The notes under the pieces were generated by a model, which did not search any database, was not told the origin of the DNA, and saw only the letters and a program-made list of their open reading frames with translations. A stretch of DNA of 64,000 bases from DASQFQ01 sp963802905 (GTDB lineage: Bacteria > Actinomycetota > Thermoleophilia > Solirubrobacterales > Solirubrobacteraceae), in the NCBI GenBank assembly GCA_963802905.1, contig CAWDKH010000009.1, positions 124,001 to 188,000 of the forward strand. Direction: 5' to 3'. The translations under genes and the position numbers were made by a program. This document shows positions 7,300 to 15,966 of the stretch, piece after piece (the stretch's first letter is position 1; each line of letters begins with the position of its first letter).

Positions 7300-9727
7300 G
7301 TGCTGCGCATCTCCCTCCAGACCCTCCGCGCCCGCCGCGGCTCGCTGGCCGGTGCCTTCGTGGCGATCTTCCTCGCGGTCAGCGTCGCCTACGCCACCGG
7401 CCTCCTGATGGCGGGAGCGCTCAGCGCGCCCGGCCCGGGCCGTCTTGCGGCCGCCGACGCGGTTGTGCGCGCCGATCCCTCCGTCACCGTCGGGAGCAGC
7501 GATCCCGAGCAGGTCGACGTCCTCCCCGGCCCGCGCCTGCCGGCCGAGGCCGTTGCCCGCGCCGCGAAGGTGCCCGGCGTCGCCGCGGCCATCGGTGACG
7601 TGTCGTTCCCGGTGGGCGCGCCGCTGCGCGCGCCCGGCGTCGAGCGCGTCCAGGGCCATGGCTGGGCCAGCGCCGCGCTGACGCCGTACCGCCTGACCTC
7701 CGGCCACGCCCCGTCCGGCCCGCGCGACGTCGTCGTCGACTCGCGCCTGCATCCGCGGCTCGGCGCCACCCTCCACATCACCGCCCCGGGCGGCGAGGGC
7801 ACGTACCACGTCTCCGGCATCGCCCGCGGCGCCGCCAACCGGGACCGTGGCCAGGCCGCGATCTTCTTCTCGGGTGCGACCGCCGACACGCTCTCCGGGG
7901 CCCCCGGCCGCGTCAATGCGATCGGGATCATCGCCAAGCCGGGCGCCTCGCTCGCCGGGCTGGATCGCCCGGGCGTCGACGTGCTCGACCACGCCCACGC
8001 GGCCGACGCCGACGCTGGCGACCCGCAGGCGTCTGACCGTGAGGCGATGGTCGCGATCTTCGGCACCATGGGCGGCATCGCCGGTTTCGTCGCGCTGTTC
8101 GTGGTCGCCGGGACGTTCGCGCTCGCGATCGCCCAGCGGCGCAAGGAGACCGCAGTGCTGCGCGCGCTCGGCGCCACGCCGCGCCAGGTCCGCCGCCTGA
8201 TCGCGACCGAAGCGCTGTTCGTCTCGCTCGTGGCCGGCGCGCTCGGGCTGCTGGCCGGGCGGCCGCTCGCCACCGCGCTCGTCGACCTGCTATCGCGGCA
8301 CGGCCACATCCCGGCGGGCTTCGAGCCCGGGCATTCGTGGATCCCGCTGGTCGCCGCACTCGGGATGGGCGTCGGCATCGCGCAGCTCGCGGTCGTCGCC
8401 GCCGCCCGCCGCGCTGGCAAGGTCCGCCCCGCAGAGGCACTCCGCGAGGTCGCGGTCGAGCACGGCCGCGTCGGCTGGGTGCGCGGGCTGTCCGGCGTGC
8501 TCGCGCTCGCCGGCGGCGCCGCGATGGCGCTGCTGTTCAAGGGCGAGCAGGCGTCGGCGTTCTCGATCCTCGCCGGCATCCTGCTGGCGGCCGGAACCGC
8601 GCTGCTCGGACGCTGGCTCCTCGGCTTCCCCGCCGCGCTGCTCGCCCGCCCGCTGCGCGCCCTCGGCCCCGCGGGACTGCTGGCGAGCACCGGCCTGTCG
8701 GCGAACCGTTGGCGCACGGCCGCGCTGGCGACGCCGATCGTGCTGATCGCGATGCTGGTCGGCACGCAGGGCTTGCTCGCCGCGAGCTCGCGCCACGACA
8801 CCGAGGCCGTGACCGCCCAGCGCGTCACCGCCGAACACGTCGTGACCGGCGGCGACGGCGCGCCGCTCCCCGCCGGCACCGCCGAGCGGCTCGGCGGCAC
8901 GGGCATGGTCCCGACCCAGGTGTTCCTGCTCGGCAAGGGCCTGACCGGCTGGGACGCCCCGTGGGCGGCGGCCGGGCTCGGCGACGCCACCGGCGCGCTC
9001 GACCTCGGCGTCCGTCACGGCGACCTCGACGACGTCAGCGGCACCAACGTCGCCATCAGCGCCGTCGTGGCCGCCGAGGGCCACGTGCAGGTAGGCGACG
9101 TCCTGCCCGCCCGGCTCGAGGACGCGACCAAGGCGTCGCTGCGGGTGGCCGCGATCTACGACCGCGCCGCCGGCCTCGGCCACGTGGTCATGGACCGAGC
9201 GCTCGCCCAGCGCCACGCCGCGGTCCCGGCCGACGCCGCGGTGTTCGTGGCCGGCAAGCGCCCCGCGGCGCACCCGGGCACGCAGGTGCTCACCCGCTCC
9301 GAGTACCTCGGCACCGTGCGCACGCTCGGCCAGAGCGGCGCCTGGGGCGTGTGGGTGATCATCGGGCTGTCGATCGCGTTCGCCGCGCTCGCGCTCGTCA
9401 ACACCGCCGCGATGGCGACCGCCGAGCGCCGCGGCGAGCTCGCCACCATCCGCCTCCTGGGCGGGACGCGCTGGCAGGCGATCCGGATGGTCGCGCCTCG
9501 AGCTCGCCCCGATCGTCGTCGTCGGGCTGCTCGCCGGCGCCGTCGTCGCGGCGATCTCGGTGATGGGCGTCCCAGAGGGCGTCCGCGGCATCGAGCTGAG
9601 CGTGTCCGCGACGCTCGTGGCCGGACTGGCCGCGGGTGCCGCGCTGCTCGGCCTCGCCGCCGGTGCCGTGACCGCCCGCAAGGCGATCCGCGTCACGCCC
9701 GCAGCGGCGATGCGGGTCCAGGAGTGA
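7300..9727 (+). CDS. FtsX-type ABC transporter permease, one frameshift near 9495
   Basis: About 808 residues after correction, with two FtsX domains. There is an N-terminal anchor helix, a large extracytoplasmic domain, three helices around residues 245-370, a second set from about 390, and a final FtsX block. Near 9495 the frame slips by +1: the sequence up to WQAIRMVA continues as LELAPIVVVGLLAG in the next frame and ends at the TGA at 9725-9727. The downstream frame carries normal FtsX C-terminal sequence, so a 1-base insertion is likeliest. It works with the ATPase just upstream. Confidence 0.85.
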
Positions 9728-9729
9728 GA

Positions 9730-10095
9730 ATGGAGCGCATGGCCCGCTCCGTGCTCGTCGTCGACGACTCGGCGCCGTTCCGCGCCACCGCCCGCGCGCT
9801 GCTGGAGGCGCGCGGGTACCGCGTCGTCGGCGCGGTCGCCGACGGCGGCGAGGCGCTCGCCGCCGTCGAGGCGATGCGGCCCGACGCAGTGCTGCTCGAC
9901 ATCAACCTTCCGGACGCCGACGGCATCGCCGTCGCCGGGCGGCTGGCCGGAGCGGGCGGTCCCGCGGTGGTCCTCGTCTCCACGCTCGACGGGGCGTCCA
10001 TGCGCAGCGCCATCGAGCGCTCGGGCGCCCGCGGCTTCCTCTCCAAGGCCGACCTCACCTCGCCGCAGCTGGTGGAGCTGCTGGGGCCGCCGTGA
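9730..10095 (+). CDS. Single-domain response regulator (receiver only)
   Basis: 121 residues consisting of a CheY-like receiver: acidic pair VVDDS, phospho-acceptor Asp in VLLDINLPD and the conserved Lys in GFLSKAD. There is no output domain. It starts 2 nt after the permease stop, and its own stop overlaps the next regulator's GTG (GTGA), so the two regulators are translationally coupled. It may be a phosphate sink or act by protein contact. An internal ATG at 9739 is an alternative start. Confidence 0.85.
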   Translation: MERMARSVLVVDDSAPFRATARALLEARGYRVVGAVADGGEALAAVEAMRPDAVLLDINLPDADGIAVAGRLAGAGGPAVVLVSTLDGASMRSAIERSGARGFLSKADLTSPQLVELLGPP

Positions 10096-10742
10096 GCCTG
10101 AGGATCGTGATCGCCGAGGACCAGGCGCTGCTGCGCGAGGGCATGGTCCGGCTGCTCGAGGACGCCGGCTTCGAGGTCGTCGCCGAGGCCGCCGACGCCC
10201 CCGACCTGCTGCGCAAGGTCAGCGCCCACAAGCCCGACGTTGCCGTGGTCGACGTGCAGATGCCGCCCGACAACACCGACGACGGGCTGCGGGCGGCGCT
10301 CGAGATCCGCGCCACGCGGCCTGAGGTCGGCGTGCTGGTGCTCTCCCAGTTCGCGGAGGAGCGCTACGCGATCGACCTCGTGGGCGACGACGCGAGCGGC
10401 GTCGGCTACCTGCTCAAGGACCGGGTGTCGGACTTCGCCGCGTTCGCCGACGCGGTGCGCCGCGTCGCCGCGCGCGGCGTGGTCCTCGACCCGACGGTGG
10501 TCTCGCACATGCTCGGGCGCCGCCGCCGCGACGATCCGCTCGACGAGCTGACCCCGCGCGAGCGCGAGGTGCTCGAGCTGATGGCCGAGGGCCGTACCAA
10601 CCGCGGCATCGCCGAGGTGATGGTCGTCACCACCGCGGCGGTCGAGAAGCACGTGACCGCGATCTTCTCCAAGCTCGACCTGCCCGACGCGCCGAGCGAC
10701 CACCGCCGCGTCCTAGCCGTCCTCGCCTTCGTCCGGCGCTGA
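10092..10742 (+). CDS. NarL/LuxR-family response regulator
   Basis: 216 residues. The receiver domain has EDQ, the phospho-acceptor Asp in VAVVDVQMPP and the Lys in GYLLKDRV. A C-terminal GerE helix-turn-helix begins at ELTPREREVLELMAEGRTNRGIA. The GTG start overlaps the upstream stop. The likely partner is the convergent HisKA_3 kinase, whose 3' end overlaps this gene by 30 bp. Target genes are unknown; the ABC exporter upstream is the obvious candidate. Confidence 0.88.
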   Translation: MSLRIVIAEDQALLREGMVRLLEDAGFEVVAEAADAPDLLRKVSAHKPDVAVVDVQMPPDNTDDGLRAALEIRATRPEVGVLVLSQFAEERYAIDLVGDDASGVGYLLKDRVSDFAAFADAVRRVAARGVVLDPTVVSHMLGRRRRDDPLDELTPREREVLELMAEGRTNRGIAEVMVVTTAAVEKHVTAIFSKLDLPDAPSDHRRVLAVLAFVRR

Positions 10743-12443
10743 GCGCAGCGGCACGCGGGCGCGCACCAGCGTTCCCTTCCCCGGCGCGCTGTCGACCTCG
10801 AGCGAGCCGTCGAGCGCCCCCACCCGGTCGGCGAGCCCCCGCAGCCCACTGCCGCCGTCGAGCACCGCGCCGCCGGCGCCGTCGTCCTCCACCTCGACCA
10901 CGAGCTCGGTGCCGGCGCGCCGCACGTCGACGCGGGCGTGGGTCGCGCCGGCGTACTTGGCGACGTTGGTGAGCGCCTCGGCGATCACGAAGTAGGCCGC
11001 GGTCTCGACCGCGCTCGGGAGCCGCCCGCCGAGCGCCGTCTCGAACTCGACCGGCACCGGCGAGCGCGTCGCCAGCGCCTCGATCGCCGCGTCGAGCCCG
11101 CGCTGCGCGAGCACCGCGGGATGGATGCCGGAGGCGAGGTCGCGCAGCTCCTCGACCGCCGCGTTGGCGTTGGCGACGGCGCGGTCGAGCAGCTCGCGCG
11201 CAGCCGGCTCGTCGACCCGTTCGCGCGCGAGCTGCAGGTCGATCTTCAGCGACACGAGCCGCTGCTGCGCGCCGTCGTGCAGGTCGCGGGTCAGGCGCCG
11301 GCGCTCGGCATCGCCCGCCTCGACGATCCGCGCCCGCGAAGCGCGCAGCGCCTCCAACCGCGCGCGCAGCTCCGCCTCGAGCCGCCCGTTCTCGATCGCC
11401 AGCGCCGCGGTCGAGGCCGCCTCGCCCAGCAGCTCCGGCTCGTCGCGCAGCGCCGCCGCGTGGACGAGCGCGCCCACGCGCCGGCCGCCGTGGCCGATCT
11501 CGGTCACCGCGCGCCCGTCGCCCGGAGGCGGCAGCGCGATCGCGGCGCCGTCCCCGTCGACATAGCGCTCCTCGTCCGGCAGCCAGTACGCGACCGCCAG
11601 TGTGGGGTCGCCGAGCGCGGTGCGCAGCGCGTCGCGCACCCCGGCCGCGCCGTGGTCGGCGGCCAGCCCCTCGATCAGCCGCCCGATCGCCGCGGTGCGG
11701 AAGAAGCGGCTGCGGACGAGCCCGAGCACGAACGCGCCGGGCAGCAGCGCGAACGCGGACAGGAACGCGAGCTGTGTCGGCTTGTTCTGCACGACGAGGA
11801 AGACGCCGCCGAGCGCGACGATCACGGCGCCGAGCAGCAGCACCGGGTCGAGCCCGCGGCGCTCCACGCGGCTCGCGGCCCGTCGCCGCCGCGCCAGCAG
11901 GACGACGGTGGCGAGGAGCACCGCGAGCTCGACGGCGAGCTCGAGTGCGGCCGCCACGTCGACCACGTCCGGGGCGTCGGCGATCCCGTGCTCGTCCCCC
12001 AGCAGCACCTGCGGGGCGTGCAGGACGGTCGCCATGACGTAGCCGGCCGCGACGGTCACGCGCGCCGCCCGCCCGGCCAGGCGCCCCGAGGGGAACGCCA
12101 GCAGCAGGTGGACCAGCAGCGCGACGATCAGCGTGTCGAAGAGCGCGCCGAGCACGAACGGCAGCGCCGCGTCGGAGAACTGCAGCCCCGCCGTCAGGGT
12201 CGCCAGCCCGACCGCGACCATCAGCGGGCCGGTGCGGTTGTCCGGGCGCCGCAGCCACGCGAACACGCCGGCCGCGACGAACCCCCACGCCGCCGCGACG
12301 CCGATGTAGGCGACCGCGACACCGCCCTCGGGCAGGTCGTCGGCGCCGGGTGCCAGCGCGAGCGCCGCCGCGCCAAGGCCGACGGCGAGAACGCCGAGGG
12401 CGCCCGCCACGATGCGCCGGGTCCGCAAGCTGAGCTGTCGCAC
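10713..12443 (-). CDS. Membrane sensor histidine kinase (HisKA_3 / HATPase_c)
   Basis: 576 residues. About six to eight hydrophobic helices occupy residues 10-240, followed by a GAF-like linker. The dimerisation/phospho-acceptor motif is ERRRLTRDLHDGAQQRLVSL (His near residue 395). The ATPase domain has NVAKYA and GGSGLRGLADRVGALDG. It belongs to the NarL-partner class of kinases and probably phosphorylates the regulator encoded on the opposite strand. GTG start. The 3' ends overlap tail to tail by 30 bp, so full transcripts of kinase and regulator are complementary there. Confidence 0.88.
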   Translation of the reverse strand: MRQLSLRTRRIVAGALGVLAVGLGAAALALAPGADDLPEGGVAVAYIGVAAAWGFVAAGVFAWLRRPDNRTGPLMVAVGLATLTAGLQFSDAALPFVLGALFDTLIVALLVHLLLAFPSGRLAGRAARVTVAAGYVMATVLHAPQVLLGDEHGIADAPDVVDVAAALELAVELAVLLATVVLLARRRRAASRVERRGLDPVLLLGAVIVALGGVFLVVQNKPTQLAFLSAFALLPGAFVLGLVRSRFFRTAAIGRLIEGLAADHGAAGVRDALRTALGDPTLAVAYWLPDEERYVDGDGAAIALPPPGDGRAVTEIGHGGRRVGALVHAAALRDEPELLGEAASTAALAIENGRLEAELRARLEALRASRARIVEAGDAERRRLTRDLHDGAQQRLVSLKIDLQLARERVDEPAARELLDRAVANANAAVEELRDLASGIHPAVLAQRGLDAAIEALATRSPVPVEFETALGGRLPSAVETAAYFVIAEALTNVAKYAGATHARVDVRRAGTELVVEVEDDGAGGAVLDGGSGLRGLADRVGALDGSLEVDSAPGKGTLVRARVPLRSAPDEGEDG

Positions 12444-12500
12444 GCCGGCACATCGTCACGCGCGGGCTGTCGTGGTTGCAACCCCCCGACGCATCCGCAA

Positions 12501-12515
12501 TTGACTTCCCGTCAA
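12501..12515. promoter_or_regulatory. Inverted repeat TTGAC-N5-GTCAA, possible operator
   Basis: A perfect 5-bp inverted repeat sits between the divergent histidine kinase and GNAT genes, 41 bp before the GNAT start. The size fits a dimeric regulator site, but the arms are short. TTGACT could instead be a -35, although no -10 lies at the right spacing. Confidence 0.3.
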
Positions 12516-12543
12516 GCCCTTCATTTCCGACCCGGGTTGGGGG

Positions 12544-12549
12544 TAGTGT
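12544..12549 (+). promoter_or_regulatory. -10 element TAGTGT, leaderless start
   Basis: The hexamer ends 6 nt before the GTG start of the GNAT gene at 12556. Confidence 0.35.
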
Positions 12550-12555
12550 CGGGCC

Positions 12556-13044
12556 GTGGCCAACCACATCGTCACGCGCCGGCTGCTGATGGTGCAGCTC
12601 GGAGTGGAGGAGGCGGTCGCGCTGGTCGACGGGCGCGGCGGCGCCGACCGCCCGTGGGCGCCCGGCTACCCCGACGACGGCGCGCTCGTGGCCGCCGGGT
12701 TCGTCATGACCGCGGCCCAGCACGGGCGCGATCTCGGGCCCTTCGGCACCTACGAGATCATCCGCCGCCGCGACGGCGCGGTGATCGGCGCGGCCGGGTT
12801 CCAGGGCCAGCCCGACGACACCGGCGCCGTCCGCGTCGGCTACGGCATCGCCGAGTCCGCCCGCGGGCACGGCTACGCCACCGAGGCGTTGCGCGCGCTG
12901 CTGGACTGGGCGCGCGGGCAGGAGGGCCTCACCTGCGTGCTCGCCGACACCACGCGCACCAACGTCGCCTCGCAGAAGGTGATGGAGCGCGCGGGGATGC
13001 ACCGCATCGGCGAGGACGGCGAGCTCCTCTACTACATGGCCTAG
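12556..13044 (+). CDS. GNAT-family N-acetyltransferase (RimJ-like)
   Basis: 162 residues. The acetyl-CoA binding segment reads VRVGYGIAESARGHGYATEALRAL (motif A, R-G-H-G-Y-A), and the C-terminal motif B-like part NVASQKVMERAGMHRIG matches the RimJ/RimL branch. Substrate unknown. GTG start, with a putative -10 just before it. The gene stands alone: the kinase is divergent upstream, and the sigma-factor gene follows after about 40 bp. Confidence 0.85.
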   Translation: MANHIVTRRLLMVQLGVEEAVALVDGRGGADRPWAPGYPDDGALVAAGFVMTAAQHGRDLGPFGTYEIIRRRDGAVIGAAGFQGQPDDTGAVRVGYGIAESARGHGYATEALRALLDWARGQEGLTCVLADTTRTNVASQKVMERAGMHRIGEDGELLYYMA

Positions 13045-13083
13045 GAGGCCTCACATCGGCAGCGCCTGCCACGTTGTAAGGAC

Positions 13084-13551
13084 GTGAGCACGGTTGCCCT
13101 GCCCCCGTTCTGGTCGCTCGTCGAGGTTCACGGCGACGAGCTGCTCGCGCATGCGCGCCGGATGACCGACGAGCAGAGCGCCGAGGACGTCCTCCAGGAC
13201 GCGCTGTTGCGGGCGCTGCGCGCCTACCCGAAGCTGCGGCACGCCGACCACCTGCGCGCATGGCTGTACCGCGTGACGACCACCACCGCGCTCGACCTGC
13301 ACCGCCGGCGCCGCCGCGAGGTGCCGACCGAGGAGCCGCCCGCGCCCGCCGTCGAGGCCGAGTACGACGACGGCGCGTTCGAGTCGCTGATCGCCCCGCT
13401 TGCCCCCACCGCCCGCGATGCGCTCCGGCTGCGCTTCGTCGAGGACCTCGACTACGACCGCATCGCCGCCCTCCTCGGCACCTCACCCGAGGCGGCCCGC
13501 CAGCGCGTCTCCACCGCCGTTCGAACCCTGCGAGAGCGAGTGACCGCATGA
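13084..13551 (+). CDS. ECF-type RNA polymerase sigma factor
   Basis: 155 residues. Region 2 includes DEQSAEDVLQDALLRALRAY (the DVxQE-type helix) and LRAWLYRVTTTTALDLHRRRRR. Region 4 is LAPTARDALRLRFVEDLDYDRIAALLGTSPEAARQRV. GTG start. The stop overlaps the ATG of the alkyltransferase gene (ATGA), so both proteins are made together. No anti-sigma gene adjoins. This arrangement suggests a sigma factor for a DNA-alkylation or related stress response, inferred only from coupling. Confidence 0.88.
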   Translation: MSTVALPPFWSLVEVHGDELLAHARRMTDEQSAEDVLQDALLRALRAYPKLRHADHLRAWLYRVTTTTALDLHRRRRREVPTEEPPAPAVEAEYDDGAFESLIAPLAPTARDALRLRFVEDLDYDRIAALLGTSPEAARQRVSTAVRTLRERVTA

Positions 13552-14126
13552 CCCCCCTGTCCGAGCAGTTCCTCAACCGCCTGGCCTCCGCCGCCGTGCA
13601 GGAGGGCCTCGCCGACGCCGTCTACACGACGCTGAAGACCCCGATCGGCCGGCTGCTCGTCGTCCAGGGCGAGCGCGGCGTGCTGCGGATCGCCTTCGAG
13701 GGCGAGCCCGAGGACGCCACGCTGGCCGGCGTCGCCGCCGGCGTCGGGCCGCGGCTCGTGCGCTCCGACCGCGAGCTCGCGGCCACCCGCGACACGCTCT
13801 CGGCCTACCTCGAGGGCGACGACGACACGCTCGGCCTGCCGGTCGACCTGTCGCTGGCCCGCGGCGCGTTCCGCCGCGCCGTGCTCGACACGCTGCACCG
13901 CGAGGTCCACCGCGGCGAGGTCGTCACCTACGGCGAGCTCGCGCAGCAGGCCGGCAACCCGCGCGCGGTGCGCGCGGTCGGCAGCGCCTGCGCGACCAAC
14001 CCCGTCCCCATCGTCGTACCCTGCCACCGCGTGCTTCCGGCCTCCCACAAGCTCGGCAACTACGGCGGCGGGCCCGAGCGCAAGCGTGCCCTGCTGACGC
14101 TCGAAGGCGCTCCCTGGAGGGCCTGA
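13548..14126 (+). CDS. ogt: Methylated-DNA-[protein]-cysteine S-methyltransferase (O6-alkylguanine repair)
   Basis: 192 residues. The C-terminal domain has the acceptor-cysteine motif IVVPCHRVL near residue 157, preceded by the helix-turn-helix and arginine-finger region (YGELAQQAGNPRAVRAVGSACATN). It removes methyl groups from O6-methylguanine by suicide transfer to the cysteine. The first ~25 residues (LSEQFLNRLASAAVQEGLAD) are an unusual extension before the RNase H-like N-domain. Coupled by ATGA to the ECF sigma factor. Confidence 0.93.
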   Translation: MTPLSEQFLNRLASAAVQEGLADAVYTTLKTPIGRLLVVQGERGVLRIAFEGEPEDATLAGVAAGVGPRLVRSDRELAATRDTLSAYLEGDDDTLGLPVDLSLARGAFRRAVLDTLHREVHRGEVVTYGELAQQAGNPRAVRAVGSACATNPVPIVVPCHRVLPASHKLGNYGGGPERKRALLTLEGAPWRA

Positions 14127-15283
14127 ACCGCTACGCCTCGCTGCTGCGCCTGCCCGAGGCGCGGGCGCCTCTCATCGCCTCCGCGCTCGGCGCCCTGCCG
14201 ATCGGGATGTTCGGCCTGGCGATCCTGCTGCTCGCGCGGGACACCACCGGCTCGTTCGCCTCCGCCGGGCGCGTGGTGGCCGCCTTCGGGCTCGCCAACG
14301 CGCTCGGGGCGGTCGCCCAGGGGCGGCTGATGGACCGGCTCGGGCAGACGCGCGTGCTGCGCGTGGCGGCCGCGATCCACGTCACCGGGCTCGTCGTGCT
14401 CGTGCTGGCCGCCGAGCGCGACGCGTCCGTGCTCGTGCTCGCGCTCTGCGGGCTGGTCGCAGGCGCCTCACTCCCCCAGCTGCCGGCGGCCATGCGCTCG
14501 CTGTGGGGCATGCTCGTGCAGGACGAGGACCGCCGCCGCACCGCCTACGCGCTCGTCTCGATCGTGTTCGAGGTGTCGGTGATCAGCGCGCCGGTGCTGG
14601 CCGCGGCGATCATCGCGGTCTTCTCCCCGGCGGCCGCCGTGCTGGTGGCGGCCGCGGTGAGCTCGGGCGGCGCGACGGCGTTCAGCCTCACCCACGCCTC
14701 GCGGCGCTGGCACGGCGAGCCGCATACGGTCGGCTGGCTCGGGCCGCTGGAGGCGCCCGGCATGCGCGTGACGCTGGCGGTGCTGACGCTGTTCGGCGCA
14801 GCGGTCGGGATCATCCAGGTCGCCGCCCCCGCGTTCATGGCCGAGCGCGGCTCGCCCGAGGCCGGCGGGCTGCTGCTCGCCGCGCTGTCCGCCGGCAGCC
14901 TGGTGGGCGGCATCGTCTACGGGGCGCGCACGTGGCCCGGCGCGCAGCGGCGCCAGCTCGCCGTGCTGATGGCGGGGCTGGCCGCCGCCTACTGCCTGCT
15001 CGCGGTCGCCGGCGTCCCGATCGTGCTGGCCGCGCTGCTCACCGTCGCCGGCCTGCTGCTCGCGCCCACCACCGTGGTCGGCTCGACGCTGCTCGACAGC
15101 GTCGCGCCGCCCGGGACGGCCACCGAGGCGTTCACCGTCATGGTCATGGGGATCGTGGCCGGGACGGCCGTCGGCAACGGGCTCGGCGGCGCGATCGTCG
15201 AGGGCGCGGCGTTCGAGGCCGCGGTCCTCTCGGCCGGCGGCATCGCGGCCGCGGGCGCGCTGGTCGCGCTCAGGATTCGGTGA
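14123..15283 (+). CDS. MFS transporter, probable CTG start
   Basis: A major-facilitator protein with about twelve helices. The loop motif between helices 2 and 3 is GRLMDRLGQTRVL. The segment LNRYASLLRLPEARAPLIASALGALPIG before the first ATG (14207) belongs to helix 1, so that ATG is too late. The only plausible upstream start is CTG at 14123, which overlaps the ogt stop as CTGA; GGAGG lies just before it, though very close. About 386 residues from CTG. Substrate unknown. The 3' end overlaps the convergent cyclophilin gene by 14 bp. Confidence 0.8.
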   Translation: MNRYASLLRLPEARAPLIASALGALPIGMFGLAILLLARDTTGSFASAGRVVAAFGLANALGAVAQGRLMDRLGQTRVLRVAAAIHVTGLVVLVLAAERDASVLVLALCGLVAGASLPQLPAAMRSLWGMLVQDEDRRRTAYALVSIVFEVSVISAPVLAAAIIAVFSPAAAVLVAAAVSSGGATAFSLTHASRRWHGEPHTVGWLGPLEAPGMRVTLAVLTLFGAAVGIIQVAAPAFMAERGSPEAGGLLLAALSAGSLVGGIVYGARTWPGAQRRQLAVLMAGLAAAYCLLAVAGVPIVLAALLTVAGLLLAPTTVVGSTLLDSVAPPGTATEAFTVMVMGIVAGTAVGNGLGGAIVEGAAFEAAVLSAGGIAAAGALVALRIR

Positions 15284-15941
15284 TGCGGATCTGGCGGATG
15301 ACGACCGGATCGACCGGCTGCTCGTCGGGCCCGACGTCGACGACGCCGATCTTGTCGACGACCTCCTGGCCCTTCGTGACCTTGCCGAGCAGCGCGTAAT
15401 CGGGCGGCAGCCCGGCGTCCTCGCCGGTGACGACGAAGAACTGGCTGCCGGAGGTGCCGGCGGGCTCGGCCGCGGTCTTGGCCATCGCCACGACGCCCTT
15501 GTCGTACGTGAGGTCCTCGGGCGGCGCCTCGGTCACCGAGTAGCCGGGCCCGCCCTGGCCGTCGCCCTTCGGGTCGCCGCCCTGGATCACGAAGCCGGCC
15601 ACGATGCGGTGGAAGCTGAGGCCGTCATAGAAGCGCTTGTCGACCAGGGTCTTGAACGAGCCGCCGGTCTTCGGCGCGCGCTTGGCGTCGAGGGTGATCT
15701 CGAACTCGCCGCAGTTGGTGAGCACGCGGGCGACGTAGGTCTTGTTCTTGTCGAGCTCGGCCGTCGGCTTGGCGACCTCGACGGCCTTCGGCTTGGCGGC
15801 GGGAACCTTCTCGCAGCCGGGCGCGGCGGCCGCCTCGGTGGGCTCGGGGGTCGCCGCCTTCTCCTTGTCGTCACCCCCGCACGCGGTGAGGATCAACGCG
15901 CACGCGAGCAGCAGTGCGACCGGCATGGGGAGCCTGGACAT
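15270..15941 (-). CDS. Cyclophilin-type peptidyl-prolyl cis-trans isomerase lipoprotein
   Basis: About 223 residues. The start is taken at the ATG giving MSRLPMPVALLLACALILTAC, a lipoprotein signal with its lipobox cysteine. A charged Ala/Pro/Glu linker follows, then a cyclophilin domain: FYDGLSFHRIVAGFVIQGGDP, SQFFVVTG and YALLGKVTKGQEVVDKI. It should catalyse proline isomerisation outside the membrane. A TATCAT -10 lies 8 nt before the ATG, so the transcript is probably leaderless. It diverges from the HAD phosphatase gene. Confidence 0.9.
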   Translation of the reverse strand: MSRLPMPVALLLACALILTACGGDDKEKAATPEPTEAAAAPGCEKVPAAKPKAVEVAKPTAELDKNKTYVARVLTNCGEFEITLDAKRAPKTGGSFKTLVDKRFYDGLSFHRIVAGFVIQGGDPKGDGQGGPGYSVTEAPPEDLTYDKGVVAMAKTAAEPAGTSGSQFFVVTGEDAGLPPDYALLGKVTKGQEVVDKIGVVDVGPDEQPVDPVVIRQIRITES

Positions 15942-15949
15942 GCGCGCCG

Positions 15950-15957
15950 ATGATAAT
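15950..15957. promoter_or_regulatory. Bidirectional leaderless promoter: overlapping TATCAT (minus) and GATAAT (plus)
   Basis: On the plus strand GATAAT (15952-15957) lies 9 nt before GTG 15967. On the minus strand TATCAT (15955-15950) lies 8 nt before ATG 15941. The hexamers overlap by four bases, and only 25 bp separate the two start codons, so a single symmetric AT-rich core serves both genes. Confidence 0.6.
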
Positions 15958-15966
15958 GACCGCCGA

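Noticed and set aside
12501..12549. TTGACT at 12501 as -35 for TAGTGT at 12544
   Set aside because: The spacer would be 37 nt, far outside 15-20 nt.
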